A stretch of 64,000 nucleotides of DNA from Lachnospiraceae bacterium (lineage in GTDB: Bacteria > Bacillota > Clostridia > Lachnospirales > Lachnospiraceae): positions 1-64,000 of the forward strand of contig JAIECJ010000029.1 in the NCBI GenBank assembly GCA_029068555.1, given 5' to 3'. A program made the translations under genes and the position numbers. Numbering within the stretch: position 1 is the first letter of the stretch; every line of letters begins with the position of its first letter. Of the stretch, positions 48,395 through 59,025 are shown piece by piece. Under the pieces are notes generated by a model, which worked only from the letters and a program-made list of their open reading frames with translations, did no database searches and had not been told where the DNA came from.

Positions 48395-49723
48395 CTAATC
48401 TACATAGCCAATCCGCGCACCAAGACCCGTAAAATCTCTCACTATATCCTGATAGCCTCTTCTGATATACCCGGAATCCGCCACTGTTGTAATGCCAGAC
48501 GCACACAATCCAGCTATAACCAAGGCCGCCCCGCCTCTCAATTCCCTCGCTATGACATTTCTTCCCTCCAGTCCTCCGCCGCCTGTCACAACAGCCATGT
48601 CGCCATCCACATCAATCCGGGCTCCCATCCGTTGCAGCTCCTCCACTATGCGGAATCTGCTTGAGAATATCCTTTCTCTTACTTTTAATGTTCCTTTTGC
48701 CATACAGGCTGCTACCAGCAAAGGTGACTGCAAATCTGTCGGAAACGCTGGGTAGATATCTGTTTCTATGTATGGAATGTTCACTATCCGGTCTCTGTCA
48801 GCTGCAGTGACTGTAATCTCACTTTTATCTGCGTCCGCCATAATCCCGGCGCCCATCTTTGATATTATATCACACACACTCCCAAGTTGTCTGATGGGAA
48901 CATTTTCCAGTATCACTGACCCACCGGCCGCCAGCGCCGCAAACATATATGTTCCTGCGACAATCCTATCCGATATAATGTGATATTCCACCTCGTGAAG
49001 TCTCGAAAGCTCTACACCATGTATCACAATTCTCCTATCAGGCATATAAACCTTCGAAAAATCAATATTTGCCCCCGCCTGATTCAGGAATCTGCACAGT
49101 TCAGTAACTTCCGGCTCTCCTGCAGCATTTCTGATAACTGTTGTTCCCCGTGCCGTCACTGCTGCCAATATGACATTCTGTGTAGCACCTACACTGGGAA
49201 ACGGAAAGTCAATCACAGCCCCTTTCAGCTCATCGGCATATGCGCGAATATGATTTCCCTCTGTCCAAATCTGTGCCCCAAGTTTTTCCAGCCCATACAG
49301 ATGCAGATCAATCGGTCTTTCCCCAATCACACATCCCCCCGGATAATTGACATGTACCTCCCCAAGCCTTCCAAGCATGGCACCCATCATGACAACCGAA
49401 GATCGCATGGCTGACACATATTTTTCCGGCAGCCTGTGTTCCCTTACATGCCTGGTATCGACTTCCAGCTGTATTTCCGTTTCTGTATCGGTAATGCACA
49501 CCTCGGCGCCAGCGCTTTTCAGGAGACTGCACATATATCCTATGTCCGTTATATCCGGGCAGCCCTTCAGTGTACACTTTCCAGGTATCAGCATACATGC
49601 TGCCAATACAGGAAGTGCTGCATTTTTCGACCCCTGTATCTGTATTCTGCCATCAAGCGCTCTTTTTCCCTCCATCCGTATAGACTCATTATTTCTGCCA
49701 AAATGGGTCATAGGCTTCACCAC
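48395..49723 (-). CDS. murA: UDP-N-acetylglucosamine 1-carboxyvinyltransferase
   Basis: 442 aa; QGSKNAALPVLAACML, YPGGCVIGERPIDLHL, TDIYPAFPTDLQ. Confidence 0.95.
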   Translation of the reverse strand: MVKPMTHFGRNNESIRMEGKRALDGRIQIQGSKNAALPVLAACMLIPGKCTLKGCPDITDIGYMCSLLKSAGAEVCITDTETEIQLEVDTRHVREHRLPEKYVSAMRSSVVMMGAMLGRLGEVHVNYPGGCVIGERPIDLHLYGLEKLGAQIWTEGNHIRAYADELKGAVIDFPFPSVGATQNVILAAVTARGTTVIRNAAGEPEVTELCRFLNQAGANIDFSKVYMPDRRIVIHGVELSRLHEVEYHIISDRIVAGTYMFAALAAGGSVILENVPIRQLGSVCDIISKMGAGIMADADKSEITVTAADRDRIVNIPYIETDIYPAFPTDLQSPLLVAACMAKGTLKVRERIFSSRFRIVEELQRMGARIDVDGDMAVVTGGGGLEGRNVIARELRGGAALVIAGLCASGITTVADSGYIRRGYQDIVRDFTGLGARIGYVD

Positions 49724-49868
49724 GTAATAAATTGAATTATAATATTATATGCGAAAGCCTGCTTAAAATTACATCCGAACCTCCATGTGGCAGCCAAATT
49801 ACTACGAATTTGTGTCTTCGCCGCACAATTCCCTGCGAAAAACGCCGTTCCTCTGGTTTTTTTTAATA

Positions 49869-51020
49869 TTAGCGACAGTGTTTACTGACATTTAGTACAA
49901 TTCCAATCTCCATCAGCAAAAATAGTGATGATGTACCGCCATAGCTTATAAAGGGAAGTGTAATGCCTGTATTTGGAATTGTGTTTGTTACAACAGCAAT
50001 GTTTAATATTACCTGTATGGCATAGTGTGCCATAACCCCAACTACCAAAAGTGAGCCGAATCTGTCCATTGTCTTGTTGGCTATCACCATACAGCTCCAT
50101 ATCAGCACAATAAACAACAAAATGATTGTCATCGCGCCAAACAATCCGAGTTCCTCACATAGAATAGAAAAAATCATATCATTCTGCGCTTCTGGAAGGA
50201 AATTTCTTTTTTGCATACTCTGACCAAGTCCTTTTCCCCATATGCCGCCTGAACCAATTGCATACAATGCCTGAAGTGTCTGAAATGCCTTATCCGTACT
50301 AAATGATTCCGGATCCAGCCATGCCTTTACACGCTCCAGGCGGAAACTCGAACCAGACATATCTGTATTTGACACATACATTACCAGGGCAGCGACTGCT
50401 GCAATCCCCGATATACCTACTCCTACAAACCATTTGTAATCCGGAACCGCCACAAACAACATCGCAACCGCGATCCCCATTATGATAGCCGCTGAACTTA
50501 GATTTTTTGTCAGCACATAAATCATACCCGCTATAATCGTAGGAGGCACCAATATGATTGCAAGTCCCTTCGGCGTTCGTACCACATTCTTTCCCAAGCT
50601 TTCAAGTCTCTGGATAATGCTTGCCAGATAAACAATTACGCCGATCTTAGCGACCTCCGCAGGCTGAAATGTTGTAAATCCCACATTAATCCAGCGGCTC
50701 GCACCGTTTCTGGTGATGCCAATAGGTGTTTTAACCAACATAATCAATACTGCAGATACTACAATCGCAATCACATCAAATCTCTGTAATGCCTTATATG
50801 GAAACTTTATCATCACAAAAAGTCCGGCAAAACCAATTATTGTAGATTGTGCCTGCTTTTTTAGATAATAACCGGAATCATTGTAATCTATACCAGCTTC
50901 ATATGAGCTCGCTGAATATATCATCAAAAGCCCAAATCCAACCAGAAACAGCACAACTGTCAAAAGTATGTAATCCATATTATGTTTACTGCTCCGAAAT
51001 TTAACCAGTTGTCTCGCCAC
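49869..51020 (-). CDS. ftsW: FtsW/RodA/SpoVE family peptidoglycan glycosyltransferase
   Basis: 383 aa; GNGASRWINVG-like GASRWINVGFTTFQPAEVAKIG, ITLPFISYGGTSSL. Confidence 0.95.
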   Translation of the reverse strand: MARQLVKFRSSKHNMDYILLTVVLFLVGFGLLMIYSASSYEAGIDYNDSGYYLKKQAQSTIIGFAGLFVMIKFPYKALQRFDVIAIVVSAVLIMLVKTPIGITRNGASRWINVGFTTFQPAEVAKIGVIVYLASIIQRLESLGKNVVRTPKGLAIILVPPTIIAGMIYVLTKNLSSAAIIMGIAVAMLFVAVPDYKWFVGVGISGIAAVAALVMYVSNTDMSGSSFRLERVKAWLDPESFSTDKAFQTLQALYAIGSGGIWGKGLGQSMQKRNFLPEAQNDMIFSILCEELGLFGAMTIILLFIVLIWSCMVIANKTMDRFGSLLVVGVMAHYAIQVILNIAVVTNTIPNTGITLPFISYGGTSSLFLLMEIGIVLNVSKHCR

Positions 51021-51024
51021 GCTA

Positions 51025-52422
51025 TCACCCCTCTATACGATTTACATATTCTTTGAACTGATTTCCCCGCACTTCATAATTTGGAAACATTCCCCAGCTT
51101 GCGCAGGCAGGGGATAACAGGACTGCATCCCCAGGCACCGATTCGTCCACACATACATCAAGTGCTGCCTCAAAGGAATCCCTATAGATAATATCCTCTT
51201 TTGGAAAACCGCATTTTACCGCACACTCTGCTATTTTCTCCCTTGTCTGCCCAATGAGAACCAGTTTTTTGACTTTTCCGTCAAAGCAGCGAATCCAGTC
51301 TTCGTACTCACTGCCTTTGTCATAGCCGCCTCCTATCAATATTGTTGGCCGTTCCATCGCCTTAATACCCTGTATAGCTGCATCTGTATTGGTTGCTTTA
51401 GAATCATTGTAATACATAACACCCTTTTTCGTCGCAACGTACTCTATCCTGTGCTCCACGGCAACAAACCTTCTAATTGTTGCAAGTATATTTTCCATCG
51501 GCACTCCGGCACTGACACTTATTCCTATTGCCGCCATCACATTCTCTATGTTGCAGATGCCTACCAGATTCATATCGTTCTTTACGTTCATTAATCTATG
51601 CGGCACACCATGCTCAGCCATATATATATCATCACCCTCAAGATACAAACCATCCTCAAGCTTTCTCACAGATGAGAAATAGACAACCGTTGCCGGACAT
51701 CTGCTGCCAAAGTCCCTTGTATACTCATTTTCATAGTTTAATATACAGAAATCATCCCTTGTCTGATTTCGTGTCACCGCTTCCTTTGCCGCCACATAAT
51801 TCTCCATCTTGTGATGGCGGTTCAGATGATCTGGCGTGATGTTTAATATTGCCGACACCTGCGGGTGAAAGTCTTCGATTGTTTCAAGCTGAAAGCTTGA
51901 TATCTCTGCAACGGACACTGTATTTTCTGTCATATCAGATGCTGCATCCGTATATGGGTTTCCGATATTTCCGACAATATATACACTATCATAATACTCT
52001 TTCATTATCTGTCCTACAAGCGTTGTTGTCGTTGTCTTCCCATTCGTTCCAGTTATCGCAATTACCCTGCCTTTTGCAAAGTGGTAAGCAAGCTCAATCT
52101 CGCCCCATATCGGAATCCCCTGTTCTTTCATATACACCACAAAATCAGCATCCACGGGAATCCCAGGACTTAACACCGCAAGCTCCGCGGCGTTTACTAT
52201 TTCCTTTGGGAATTCTCCCAGATATAGTTCCGCCTTGCTGTCACACCCAAGCTTTTCCCTGATTGATGCCCTTACCGCCTTCTTGTCAGTCTGTTCATTA
52301 CTGTCATATATAACTGGCAAGGCACCATTTTTTTCAAGCAATACGGCCGACCCAATTCCACTCTTGCCAGTTCCGGCTACAATTACTTTTTTGTCCCTAA
52401 GTTGTATCATTTTTACTGCCAT
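51025..52422 (-). CDS. murD: UDP-N-acetylmuramoylalanine--D-glutamate ligase
   Basis: 465 aa; AITGTNGKTTTTTLVGQIM, YYNDSKATNTDAAIQGI. Confidence 0.97.
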   Translation of the reverse strand: MAVKMIQLRDKKVIVAGTGKSGIGSAVLLEKNGALPVIYDSNEQTDKKAVRASIREKLGCDSKAELYLGEFPKEIVNAAELAVLSPGIPVDADFVVYMKEQGIPIWGEIELAYHFAKGRVIAITGTNGKTTTTTLVGQIMKEYYDSVYIVGNIGNPYTDAASDMTENTVSVAEISSFQLETIEDFHPQVSAILNITPDHLNRHHKMENYVAAKEAVTRNQTRDDFCILNYENEYTRDFGSRCPATVVYFSSVRKLEDGLYLEGDDIYMAEHGVPHRLMNVKNDMNLVGICNIENVMAAIGISVSAGVPMENILATIRRFVAVEHRIEYVATKKGVMYYNDSKATNTDAAIQGIKAMERPTILIGGGYDKGSEYEDWIRCFDGKVKKLVLIGQTREKIAECAVKCGFPKEDIIYRDSFEAALDVCVDESVPGDAVLLSPACASWGMFPNYEVRGNQFKEYVNRIEG

Positions 52423-52457
52423 ACCCTTTCTTTTTGAAAAATAATTGATACTTTAAG

Positions 52458-54251
52458 TCATTCATCATATCCTATTTCTTCCAAATATGGAAGAATATTT
52501 TCAAACAACTGTCTCACAACAGGTGCCGCAATCTGTCCTCCATAGTAGGTTCCCTGCGGTGTGTCAATAATTGCCAGTGCCATAATCTTTGGATTATCTG
52601 CAGGTGCAAAGCCCAGAAACGATGCAATATATCTCCCGCTTCCTCTGGGAAGCGTCTGGCTTGTAGCCGTTTTGCCACCTACCCGGAAGCCCTCCACATA
52701 ACCATTTTTGCCGCCGCCGTTCTCCACAACCTGTTCCAGAACATATTTCAATTTTTCTGTCGTATTCTCCGAAACAATCTCATCCGACACGGGATATACA
52801 AACTCATCCACTACAGTTCCATCCTCGTTCACCGCCTTCACGCCAAAATGCGGCGTCACCAGCTTCCCTCCATTGATGAGACCAGAAACCGTCGTCATCA
52901 GCCTGATTGGTGTAATCTGAAAAGACTGTCCAAACGAGATTGTCGCAAGCTCTACCTCACCTATCTTATCAGGCTGATGCATAATAGTGCCTGCCTCACC
53001 CGGAAGGTCAATACCCGTCTTCTGCTTTAAACCAAATCTGGTAAAATAATTGTAATAACGCTCTGCGCCAAGGCGAAGTCCTACTGTAATAAACACTGGA
53101 TTGCAGGAATTCATAACTGCATGTGTAAAGTCTTCAGCGCCATGCCCCGCTATCTTGTGGCAGCGTATTTTCCTGTCATCTACAATGATAAAACCTGGAC
53201 ATGAGAAGTTATCCTCCAACCGCACTGCACCGCTCTCAAGACCTGCGGCAGCCGTTATGATTTTGAACGTGGAACCAGGCTCATACGTGTCATTGATGCA
53301 GCCATTTCTCCACATCATATTCAGCAAATCCTGATCGCTGACCTGTTTTACCGCTGTCTGCCCCTCCTCTGGAGTATCATTCTGCTGCACCTTCTCAATC
53401 TGAAATTCATCAATCAGTGTAAATGGTTCATTCAGATTAAATTCAGGAACATCTGTCATAGCAAGAATTTCGCCATTATTGACATTCATGACAATTATGG
53501 ACACCCCTGCTGCCTGTTTTGTTTCATATGCCTGCTTTGCGAGTTGTGTCGCGTACTTCTGTATATTGACATCCAGACTTATGTGCAGATCCTTTCCTGC
53601 TACTGGTTCTTTTCTGCGCTCTCCCATGCCGTCAAGTTCGATTCCTTTGGCATCTGTCAGTGTCAGTATCTGTCCCTTCTTGCCAGTCAGGTATTTCTCG
53701 TACGTTACTTCCAGTCCGATAATACCCTGATTATCTCCACCAGTAAACCCTAACACTTTAGATGCAAGCTCACCATATGGATAATAGCGCTTATAGTCCT
53801 CATCCACCTTCACTCCTGCCAAATCATAATTTCGTATCCTGTCCCCAATCGTTTTATCCACATTGCTTTTGATTCGTTCTCTGGAACTGTACTTTTCGAC
53901 ACGCTTGCGCACATATTCCTCCGAGAGATCCAGTTCACGGCTCAGTATTTCGATAACTTTCTCCGGTTCCCTTACCTGACTGTGTATCACAGATATCGTG
54001 CACACAGTCTTGTTATCTGCCAGAATCGTTCCCGTCGAATCAATAATCCTGCCTCTTGCCGCCTTGATATCACGCTCTCTCTCATGAAGCTCAGTTGCAC
54101 GCTCTGTATAATATTCAGAGCACATTATCATCAGATAACCCACACGCACTTCCAGCAGCAAAAGTGCTATTATAGACATCACACACAGCACAAAAGTCTT
54201 CCTTTTCTGCACAGTCATATTTCGTCTGCCTGTGCTGTTTTTAACCATCAT
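52458..54251 (-). CDS. Class B penicillin-binding protein (FtsI/SpoVD type)
   Basis: 597 aa; YEPGSTFKIITAAAGLESG (SxxK), KTGIDLPGE, VGGKTATSQTLPRGSGRYIASFLGFAPADNP. Confidence 0.95.
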   Translation of the reverse strand: MMVKNSTGRRNMTVQKRKTFVLCVMSIIALLLLEVRVGYLMIMCSEYYTERATELHERERDIKAARGRIIDSTGTILADNKTVCTISVIHSQVREPEKVIEILSRELDLSEEYVRKRVEKYSSRERIKSNVDKTIGDRIRNYDLAGVKVDEDYKRYYPYGELASKVLGFTGGDNQGIIGLEVTYEKYLTGKKGQILTLTDAKGIELDGMGERRKEPVAGKDLHISLDVNIQKYATQLAKQAYETKQAAGVSIIVMNVNNGEILAMTDVPEFNLNEPFTLIDEFQIEKVQQNDTPEEGQTAVKQVSDQDLLNMMWRNGCINDTYEPGSTFKIITAAAGLESGAVRLEDNFSCPGFIIVDDRKIRCHKIAGHGAEDFTHAVMNSCNPVFITVGLRLGAERYYNYFTRFGLKQKTGIDLPGEAGTIMHQPDKIGEVELATISFGQSFQITPIRLMTTVSGLINGGKLVTPHFGVKAVNEDGTVVDEFVYPVSDEIVSENTTEKLKYVLEQVVENGGGKNGYVEGFRVGGKTATSQTLPRGSGRYIASFLGFAPADNPKIMALAIIDTPQGTYYGGQIAAPVVRQLFENILPYLEEIGYDE

Positions 54252-54322
54252 TCCTGCCCTCTGTCAATTACTTTATTATTATCATATTATTATGACAAAG
54301 AATCAGATATGTTTTAAATCTG

Positions 54323-56575
54323 TCAAGTATTTCCCTTTTTATCCGTTTCGCTGCCATCTGCTCCGTTCTCTCCAACTGGAGCAGTGTCATCTCCCTCCAT
54401 ACTGTAATCCATCACAGCTTTCTCTCCTGTGACAGCATCTATTAGTTCTCCTGTATCAGGGTCAACTATATAGGCTGGTTTACCACTGTCCTGTGTATCA
54501 GTGTTTCCATCTCCGTTCCCTGCTTCTCCTGAAGCAGCCCCGCCACCCTGTCCGTTGTCTCCTTCAACAGGCTCACCGCTATCTCCTGCCCCCTCAGGAT
54601 TGTTAGCCTGCACGATATTCCCCAGCACCCTGTCAACTTCTTCCTGCTCTGCTATTGTCATCTCCTCTGTCCTGCCAATATGCAGATACGGGAGTACCTC
54701 TGTGAGAATATTTTTGACAATCCCTGTCGCATAAGACGCATGCGGCTGATCTGCTACATTTGGTCTGTCCACTACACAGTAAATCACAATCTGCGGGTTG
54801 TCAGCCGGCGCATACCCGATAAAGGATACAACGTAATTTTTATGGTCTCGCGGCACCATCTCTGCAGTACCTGTCTTGCCACCGATCGCATACCCTGCCG
54901 GACGTGCTGACTTGCCTGTTCCCTCTGCAACAGCAGCATATAGATACTGCCGCATCTGTTCGGATGTTGTTGATGAGATTGTCTGCTTCAAAACCCTTGG
55001 TTCTATATTCTTGACCGTATCACCGTTTGCGTTTGTTATCTTGCTGACCATATGCGGCTCATAATAATATCCCCCATTTATAATAGAAGAAAAAGCTGTC
55101 ACCATCTCTATCATTGTGACATTATAACCTTGCCCAAAGGATGCCGTCGCAAGCTCTGACGATCCCATCGACTTCTCATTAAACACCACGGAAGCAGTCC
55201 TTGCCTCTCCCGCAAGGTCAATGTTTGTTTTCAGTCCGATGTTAAATATCTGTTCAAATTTTATCGTATTCTTGACACCAAGCGCCTCACCCATTTTCAT
55301 GAATGCCACGTTGCATGACTGTTCCAACGCACCGCTCACATCCAGCGTGTTATGTCCTGTCCTGACATTACACCTGATACGATGATCTGCCACATCCAGC
55401 GCACCGCTGCACTCGTAGATCTCATTCCCGACAACCCTTCCTGTCTCTAGTCCGGCAGCCAGAGTAAGTGCCTTTGCTGTGGAGCCTGGCTCATATGTAT
55501 CTGATATGCAGAAATTTCTCCATAGATTATTCAACGTATCATAATATGTTTCGTCCGTCTCCATCTGGGCAATTTCTTCCTCAGTGTAATAAGCAGATAT
55601 ATCCCTTGGATTATTGAGGTCAAAATTAGGATAACTTGCCATTGACATGATTTCTCCGTTGTTACAATTCTGAATAATAACAGCACTGTTAAACGCACCA
55701 AGCCCCTCTCTCGCTTCGTCTGCATGTTCATCATTAAACTGCTTCAGGTATTTCTCACAGATTGCCTGTATATTAGCGTCAATCGTACTCACAAGTGTAT
55801 TTCCATCTACTGCCGCCACCGTATTGCGCTCCAGCGTGGCATCATCATTGAGATACCCATATTCCCTTCCATTCGTACCATTCAGTACATCATTATAATA
55901 TTCTTCCAGTCCATACGTACCATTATTGTCCGTGCCTGTAAAACCAATTACATCACATGCAAGTGTATTGTTGGGATAGCGTCTGATATATTCCTCTTCA
56001 AACCATACACCGTTAATAATTCCCATTTTCTCATTACCTTTTTTTGACGCTTCCTTATTGTGTTCATTTTTCCGGTCTAAAAAAGGACTCATTTCTTCAT
56101 ACGTAATTCTTTTCTTGAGCACATAGTACTGTGAATTCGGATTATCTTTTACATATTTTTTTAAGTCGGACAAATTTAAATCAAAACACTCTGCCAGCGC
56201 TGTGAGTGTCGGCTCCTCATTTATCTCCTTGTCAAGCATAACCTTACAATCAAGAACAACATTGTAAACTTTTTCGCTTGCTGCAAGAATTGTCCCATTC
56301 GCATCCAGAATACTCCCCCTTTTAAATGGAAGCGTCTTGGAATCATACCGTTGCTGCGACAATATTCTTTTCTGATAATCATTCCGGTTATCACGCGCGA
56401 TACAATAGAGTCTCCCCCCCAACCCCGTAAAAGCCAGCAGAATGATTATCATCATCACAGCCAGCTTCATAGATTTTATTTTATTGATATTTATGTTCTC
56501 TCTTCTTCTCTTTTTTCTGCTTGCTCTTTTGCTGCCATTTTTATTGCGATTACTACTTTTATATCTGTCTGCCAT
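54323..56575 (-). CDS. Class B penicillin-binding protein (FtsI/SpoVD type) with acidic low-complexity C-terminal tail
   Basis: 750 aa; YEPGSTAKALTLAAGLE, GGKTGTAEMVPRDHKNYVVSFIGYAPADNP. Confidence 0.95.
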   Translation of the reverse strand: MADRYKSSNRNKNGSKRASRKKRRRENININKIKSMKLAVMMIIILLAFTGLGGRLYCIARDNRNDYQKRILSQQRYDSKTLPFKRGSILDANGTILAASEKVYNVVLDCKVMLDKEINEEPTLTALAECFDLNLSDLKKYVKDNPNSQYYVLKKRITYEEMSPFLDRKNEHNKEASKKGNEKMGIINGVWFEEEYIRRYPNNTLACDVIGFTGTDNNGTYGLEEYYNDVLNGTNGREYGYLNDDATLERNTVAAVDGNTLVSTIDANIQAICEKYLKQFNDEHADEAREGLGAFNSAVIIQNCNNGEIMSMASYPNFDLNNPRDISAYYTEEEIAQMETDETYYDTLNNLWRNFCISDTYEPGSTAKALTLAAGLETGRVVGNEIYECSGALDVADHRIRCNVRTGHNTLDVSGALEQSCNVAFMKMGEALGVKNTIKFEQIFNIGLKTNIDLAGEARTASVVFNEKSMGSSELATASFGQGYNVTMIEMVTAFSSIINGGYYYEPHMVSKITNANGDTVKNIEPRVLKQTISSTTSEQMRQYLYAAVAEGTGKSARPAGYAIGGKTGTAEMVPRDHKNYVVSFIGYAPADNPQIVIYCVVDRPNVADQPHASYATGIVKNILTEVLPYLHIGRTEEMTIAEQEEVDRVLGNIVQANNPEGAGDSGEPVEGDNGQGGGAASGEAGNGDGNTDTQDSGKPAYIVDPDTGELIDAVTGEKAVMDYSMEGDDTAPVGENGADGSETDKKGNT

Positions 56576-56673
56576 CGTATCTCCTTATACACTCTTTTGA
56601 TAAACATTTCATAACCGTTTAGGGACAGCCCATGACATAACACCTTGTCTGTCTGTCCCTGACCACTTTTTCA

Positions 56674-57180
56674 TCATTTTGGTATTTCACTGTACTGGCG
56701 CACATAGTCGTTTCCCTCGCCAGTATATTGTACTACCTGCCCCTCCTTCGCATATTTCATCCCTAGCTCATTTACGGCAATTCGTTTTATCTCCTCCAAG
56801 TCAATGCTGCTCATGATTTTTGTATACGTCTCATCATTTGCAAGCTTCATTTCATTTAACTGACTCTCAAGCTGTGATATGCTGGTGATATGATTCGTAA
56901 TATCTGATTGTAACTTAATATAACTTATAAGCACACAACAAACAATAACAAAAGCAACAGCAGCAACAGCAATATATCCCATATTCATAGGAACTGCTTT
57001 TACAACATTTCTACGTGCAGACCGCGTCCGAGTCACAAGTCTTGCAGACTCCCGTTTTACAGATGAAGGCTGCAATTTTCTTACCGCGCTTCCGTCTACA
57101 TAATCATCATATATTCTGTCATGACTGCCCCTGTTTTGTCTGTTCATACCTGCCCTTTCATGCAAACCGTCATGTCTCAT
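56674..57180 (-). CDS. FtsL-like cell division protein
   Basis: 168 aa bitopic protein, one TM plus coiled coil; position between rsmH and PBP. Confidence 0.75.
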   Translation of the reverse strand: MRHDGLHERAGMNRQNRGSHDRIYDDYVDGSAVRKLQPSSVKRESARLVTRTRSARRNVVKAVPMNMGYIAVAAVAFVIVCCVLISYIKLQSDITNHITSISQLESQLNEMKLANDETYTKIMSSIDLEEIKRIAVNELGMKYAKEGQVVQYTGEGNDYVRQYSEIPK

Positions 57181-57214
57181 TTTTCATACCCTTTCTTTTT
57201 CATAATACATTCCT

Positions 57215-58162
57215 CTAAATTCTCTCAAAAACTCTAAGCTTTGCACTTTTTGACCTTGAATTTTTCTCCTTTTCTTCCTCCGACGGTAATATCGGTTTCC
57301 TTGGCACAGTTCTTCCATATGGAATCTTCCCGCATACGCAGACCGGAAATTCTGGCGGACATGTACATGGATTTTCCATATCCCTGAAAAAGTTTTTAAC
57401 AATCCTGTCCTCAAGTGAGTGAAATGTAATAATGCACAGCTTTCCCTGCGGCTTCAGCATATTCACCAAATCCTCCAAAGAGTTTTTGAGTACATCCAGT
57501 TCATGGTTGCATTCAATCCGTATCGCCTGAAATGTCCGTTTGGACGGGTGTCCGCCAGACGCCCGCATTTTTGCAGGTATTGCGGCCTTGATAATCTCAT
57601 TTAATTCATATGTTGTCTCTATCGGCTTTTTCACCCGAGCCTGCACAATATGCTTCGCAATATTTTTGGCAAACTGATCCTCTCCATAATCCCTTATGAC
57701 TCTGTACAATGTCTGCTCATCATAATTATTTACAATGTCCCTTGCCGTCAGTTTCTGCCGCTGATCCATGCGCATGTCGAGCGGGGTATCATATTTGTAT
57801 GTGAATCCCCTCTCCACTGTGTCAAGCTGGTACGAGGATACGCCGAGATCAAGCATAATACCGTCAAAGTGATCCACACCTTTTTGTTTCAGTACTTCCC
57901 TCGCATTGCAGTAATTGTTTCTGATAATTGTAACCCTGTCACCAAATTCTTCTAATCGCTTTCCCGCCGCTTCTATGGCAGCCTCATCCTGATCAATTCC
58001 ATAAAAGCGTCCTTTTTCGCCAAGTCGCCTGCATACCTCATAAGCATGACCGCCACCCCCAAGTGTGCCATCCAGATACACCCCCTCTGGTCTGATATGC
58101 AATGCTTCAATTGTCTCATTAAGTAATACTGACGTGTGCTTAAACTCCGTTTTTTCTGGCAT
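57215..58162 (-). CDS. rsmH: 16S rRNA (cytosine(1402)-N(4))-methyltransferase
   Basis: 315 aa; [44 protein letters not shown]. Confidence 0.97.
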   Translation of the reverse strand: MPEKTEFKHTSVLLNETIEALHIRPEGVYLDGTLGGGGHAYEVCRRLGEKGRFYGIDQDEAAIEAAGKRLEEFGDRVTIIRNNYCNAREVLKQKGVDHFDGIMLDLGVSSYQLDTVERGFTYKYDTPLDMRMDQRQKLTARDIVNNYDEQTLYRVIRDYGEDQFAKNIAKHIVQARVKKPIETTYELNEIIKAAIPAKMRASGGHPSKRTFQAIRIECNHELDVLKNSLEDLVNMLKPQGKLCIITFHSLEDRIVKNFFRDMENPCTCPPEFPVCVCGKIPYGRTVPRKPILPSEEEKEKNSRSKSAKLRVFERI

Positions 58163-58228
58163 ACATGGTCTCCTTTCTGGAGTATTCCACCTGACACATA
58201 TGACCGTTATCCGGCAAGCTGGCGCTTA

Positions 58229-58660
58229 TTATATCATGAGTCCCAGCTCTGACATATGCTCTGCGATATCATCCATATCGTCGTACTCCGAAGCTTCCTC
58301 CCACCTTTCTTTGCTCCAGATTTCGATTCGTCCCCCTACTCCTATGAGAACAACTTCCTTATCCAGAGCTGCAAACTCCCTTAACACGGACGGTATCAGT
58401 ATTCTTCCCTGCTTGTCCACCTCCACATTCGCAGCACCTGCGAGAAAAAAACGGACAAACTTACGAGATTCCTTGTTCATAAGCGGCAAAGCCTTTAGCT
58501 TTTCTTCAAAAGCGGACCATTCAGTGTTATCGTACACAAACAGGCAGCCATCCAGTCCCTTCGTCACCACGAAATCATCTCCCAAAACTTCGCGGAACTT
58601 TGAGGGAATAATCAGCCTGCCCTTCGCGTCTATTGTATGATTGTATTCACCCATGAACAT
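58229..58660 (-). CDS. mraZ: Transcriptional regulator/division cluster protein MraZ
   Basis: [24 protein letters not shown]; start 58660 preferred over track start 58744. Confidence 0.96.
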   Translation of the reverse strand: MFMGEYNHTIDAKGRLIIPSKFREVLGDDFVVTKGLDGCLFVYDNTEWSAFEEKLKALPLMNKESRKFVRFFLAGAANVEVDKQGRILIPSVLREFAALDKEVVLIGVGGRIEIWSKERWEEASEYDDMDDIAEHMSELGLMI

Positions 58661-58670
58661 GCAATCACCC

Positions 58671-58710
58671 ACCACTTCAAACCACTTAGTTCCACTTTCC
58701 ACCACTTTGA
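58671..58710 (-). promoter_or_regulatory. MraZ-box-like operator: four AAGTGG-type repeats at exact 10-bp spacing
   Basis: Plus strand CCACTT at 58672, 58682, 58692, 58702, directly upstream of mraZ start. Confidence 0.82.
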
Positions 58711-58847
58711 TAACTATTTTACATGAAAAACGCAGAAAGTACAAGTCTTTCTTTCGCTTAAAAAAAGCTTAATAAATGATTTCATTCCTTAAAATGGCTA
58801 AAATAGCCTCACTTTGTTCAATTACGTAGCATGTTATGTTCTTCTTA

Positions 58848-58904
58848 AAGTGTGTTTGAAAAATGTTTTCTGTCAGATGTGCGTAACAGTTTGTGGGAGA
58901 TTCA
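58848..58904. repeat. Family A partial copy
   Basis: aagtgtgtttgaaaaatgttttctgtcagatgtgcgtaacagtttgtgggagattcaat. Confidence 0.8.
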
Positions 58905-58907
58905 ATA

Positions 58908-58968
58908 AAAAAAGTGGAGGATATTCCCATAAAGTTAACTAAACTTATGGGAATTATCTCCACTTTAA
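58908..58968 (-). terminator. Long imperfect hairpin, possible terminator downstream of polC
   Basis: AAAGTGGAG..ATTCCCATAA-AG..CTTATGGGAAT..CTCCACTTT, A/T runs on both sides. Confidence 0.6.
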
Positions 58969-59025
58969 TTTTACACTATATTTCTGTCTTAAAAACTTTA
59001 ACCGTTACTGTTCAAACGGGGCTTA

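Noticed and set aside
56620-56665. Possible terminator AGGGACAG..CTGTCCCT after the FtsL-like gene
   Set aside because: Only 8 bp of stem with a >20-nt loop and no U-tract; too weak to list.
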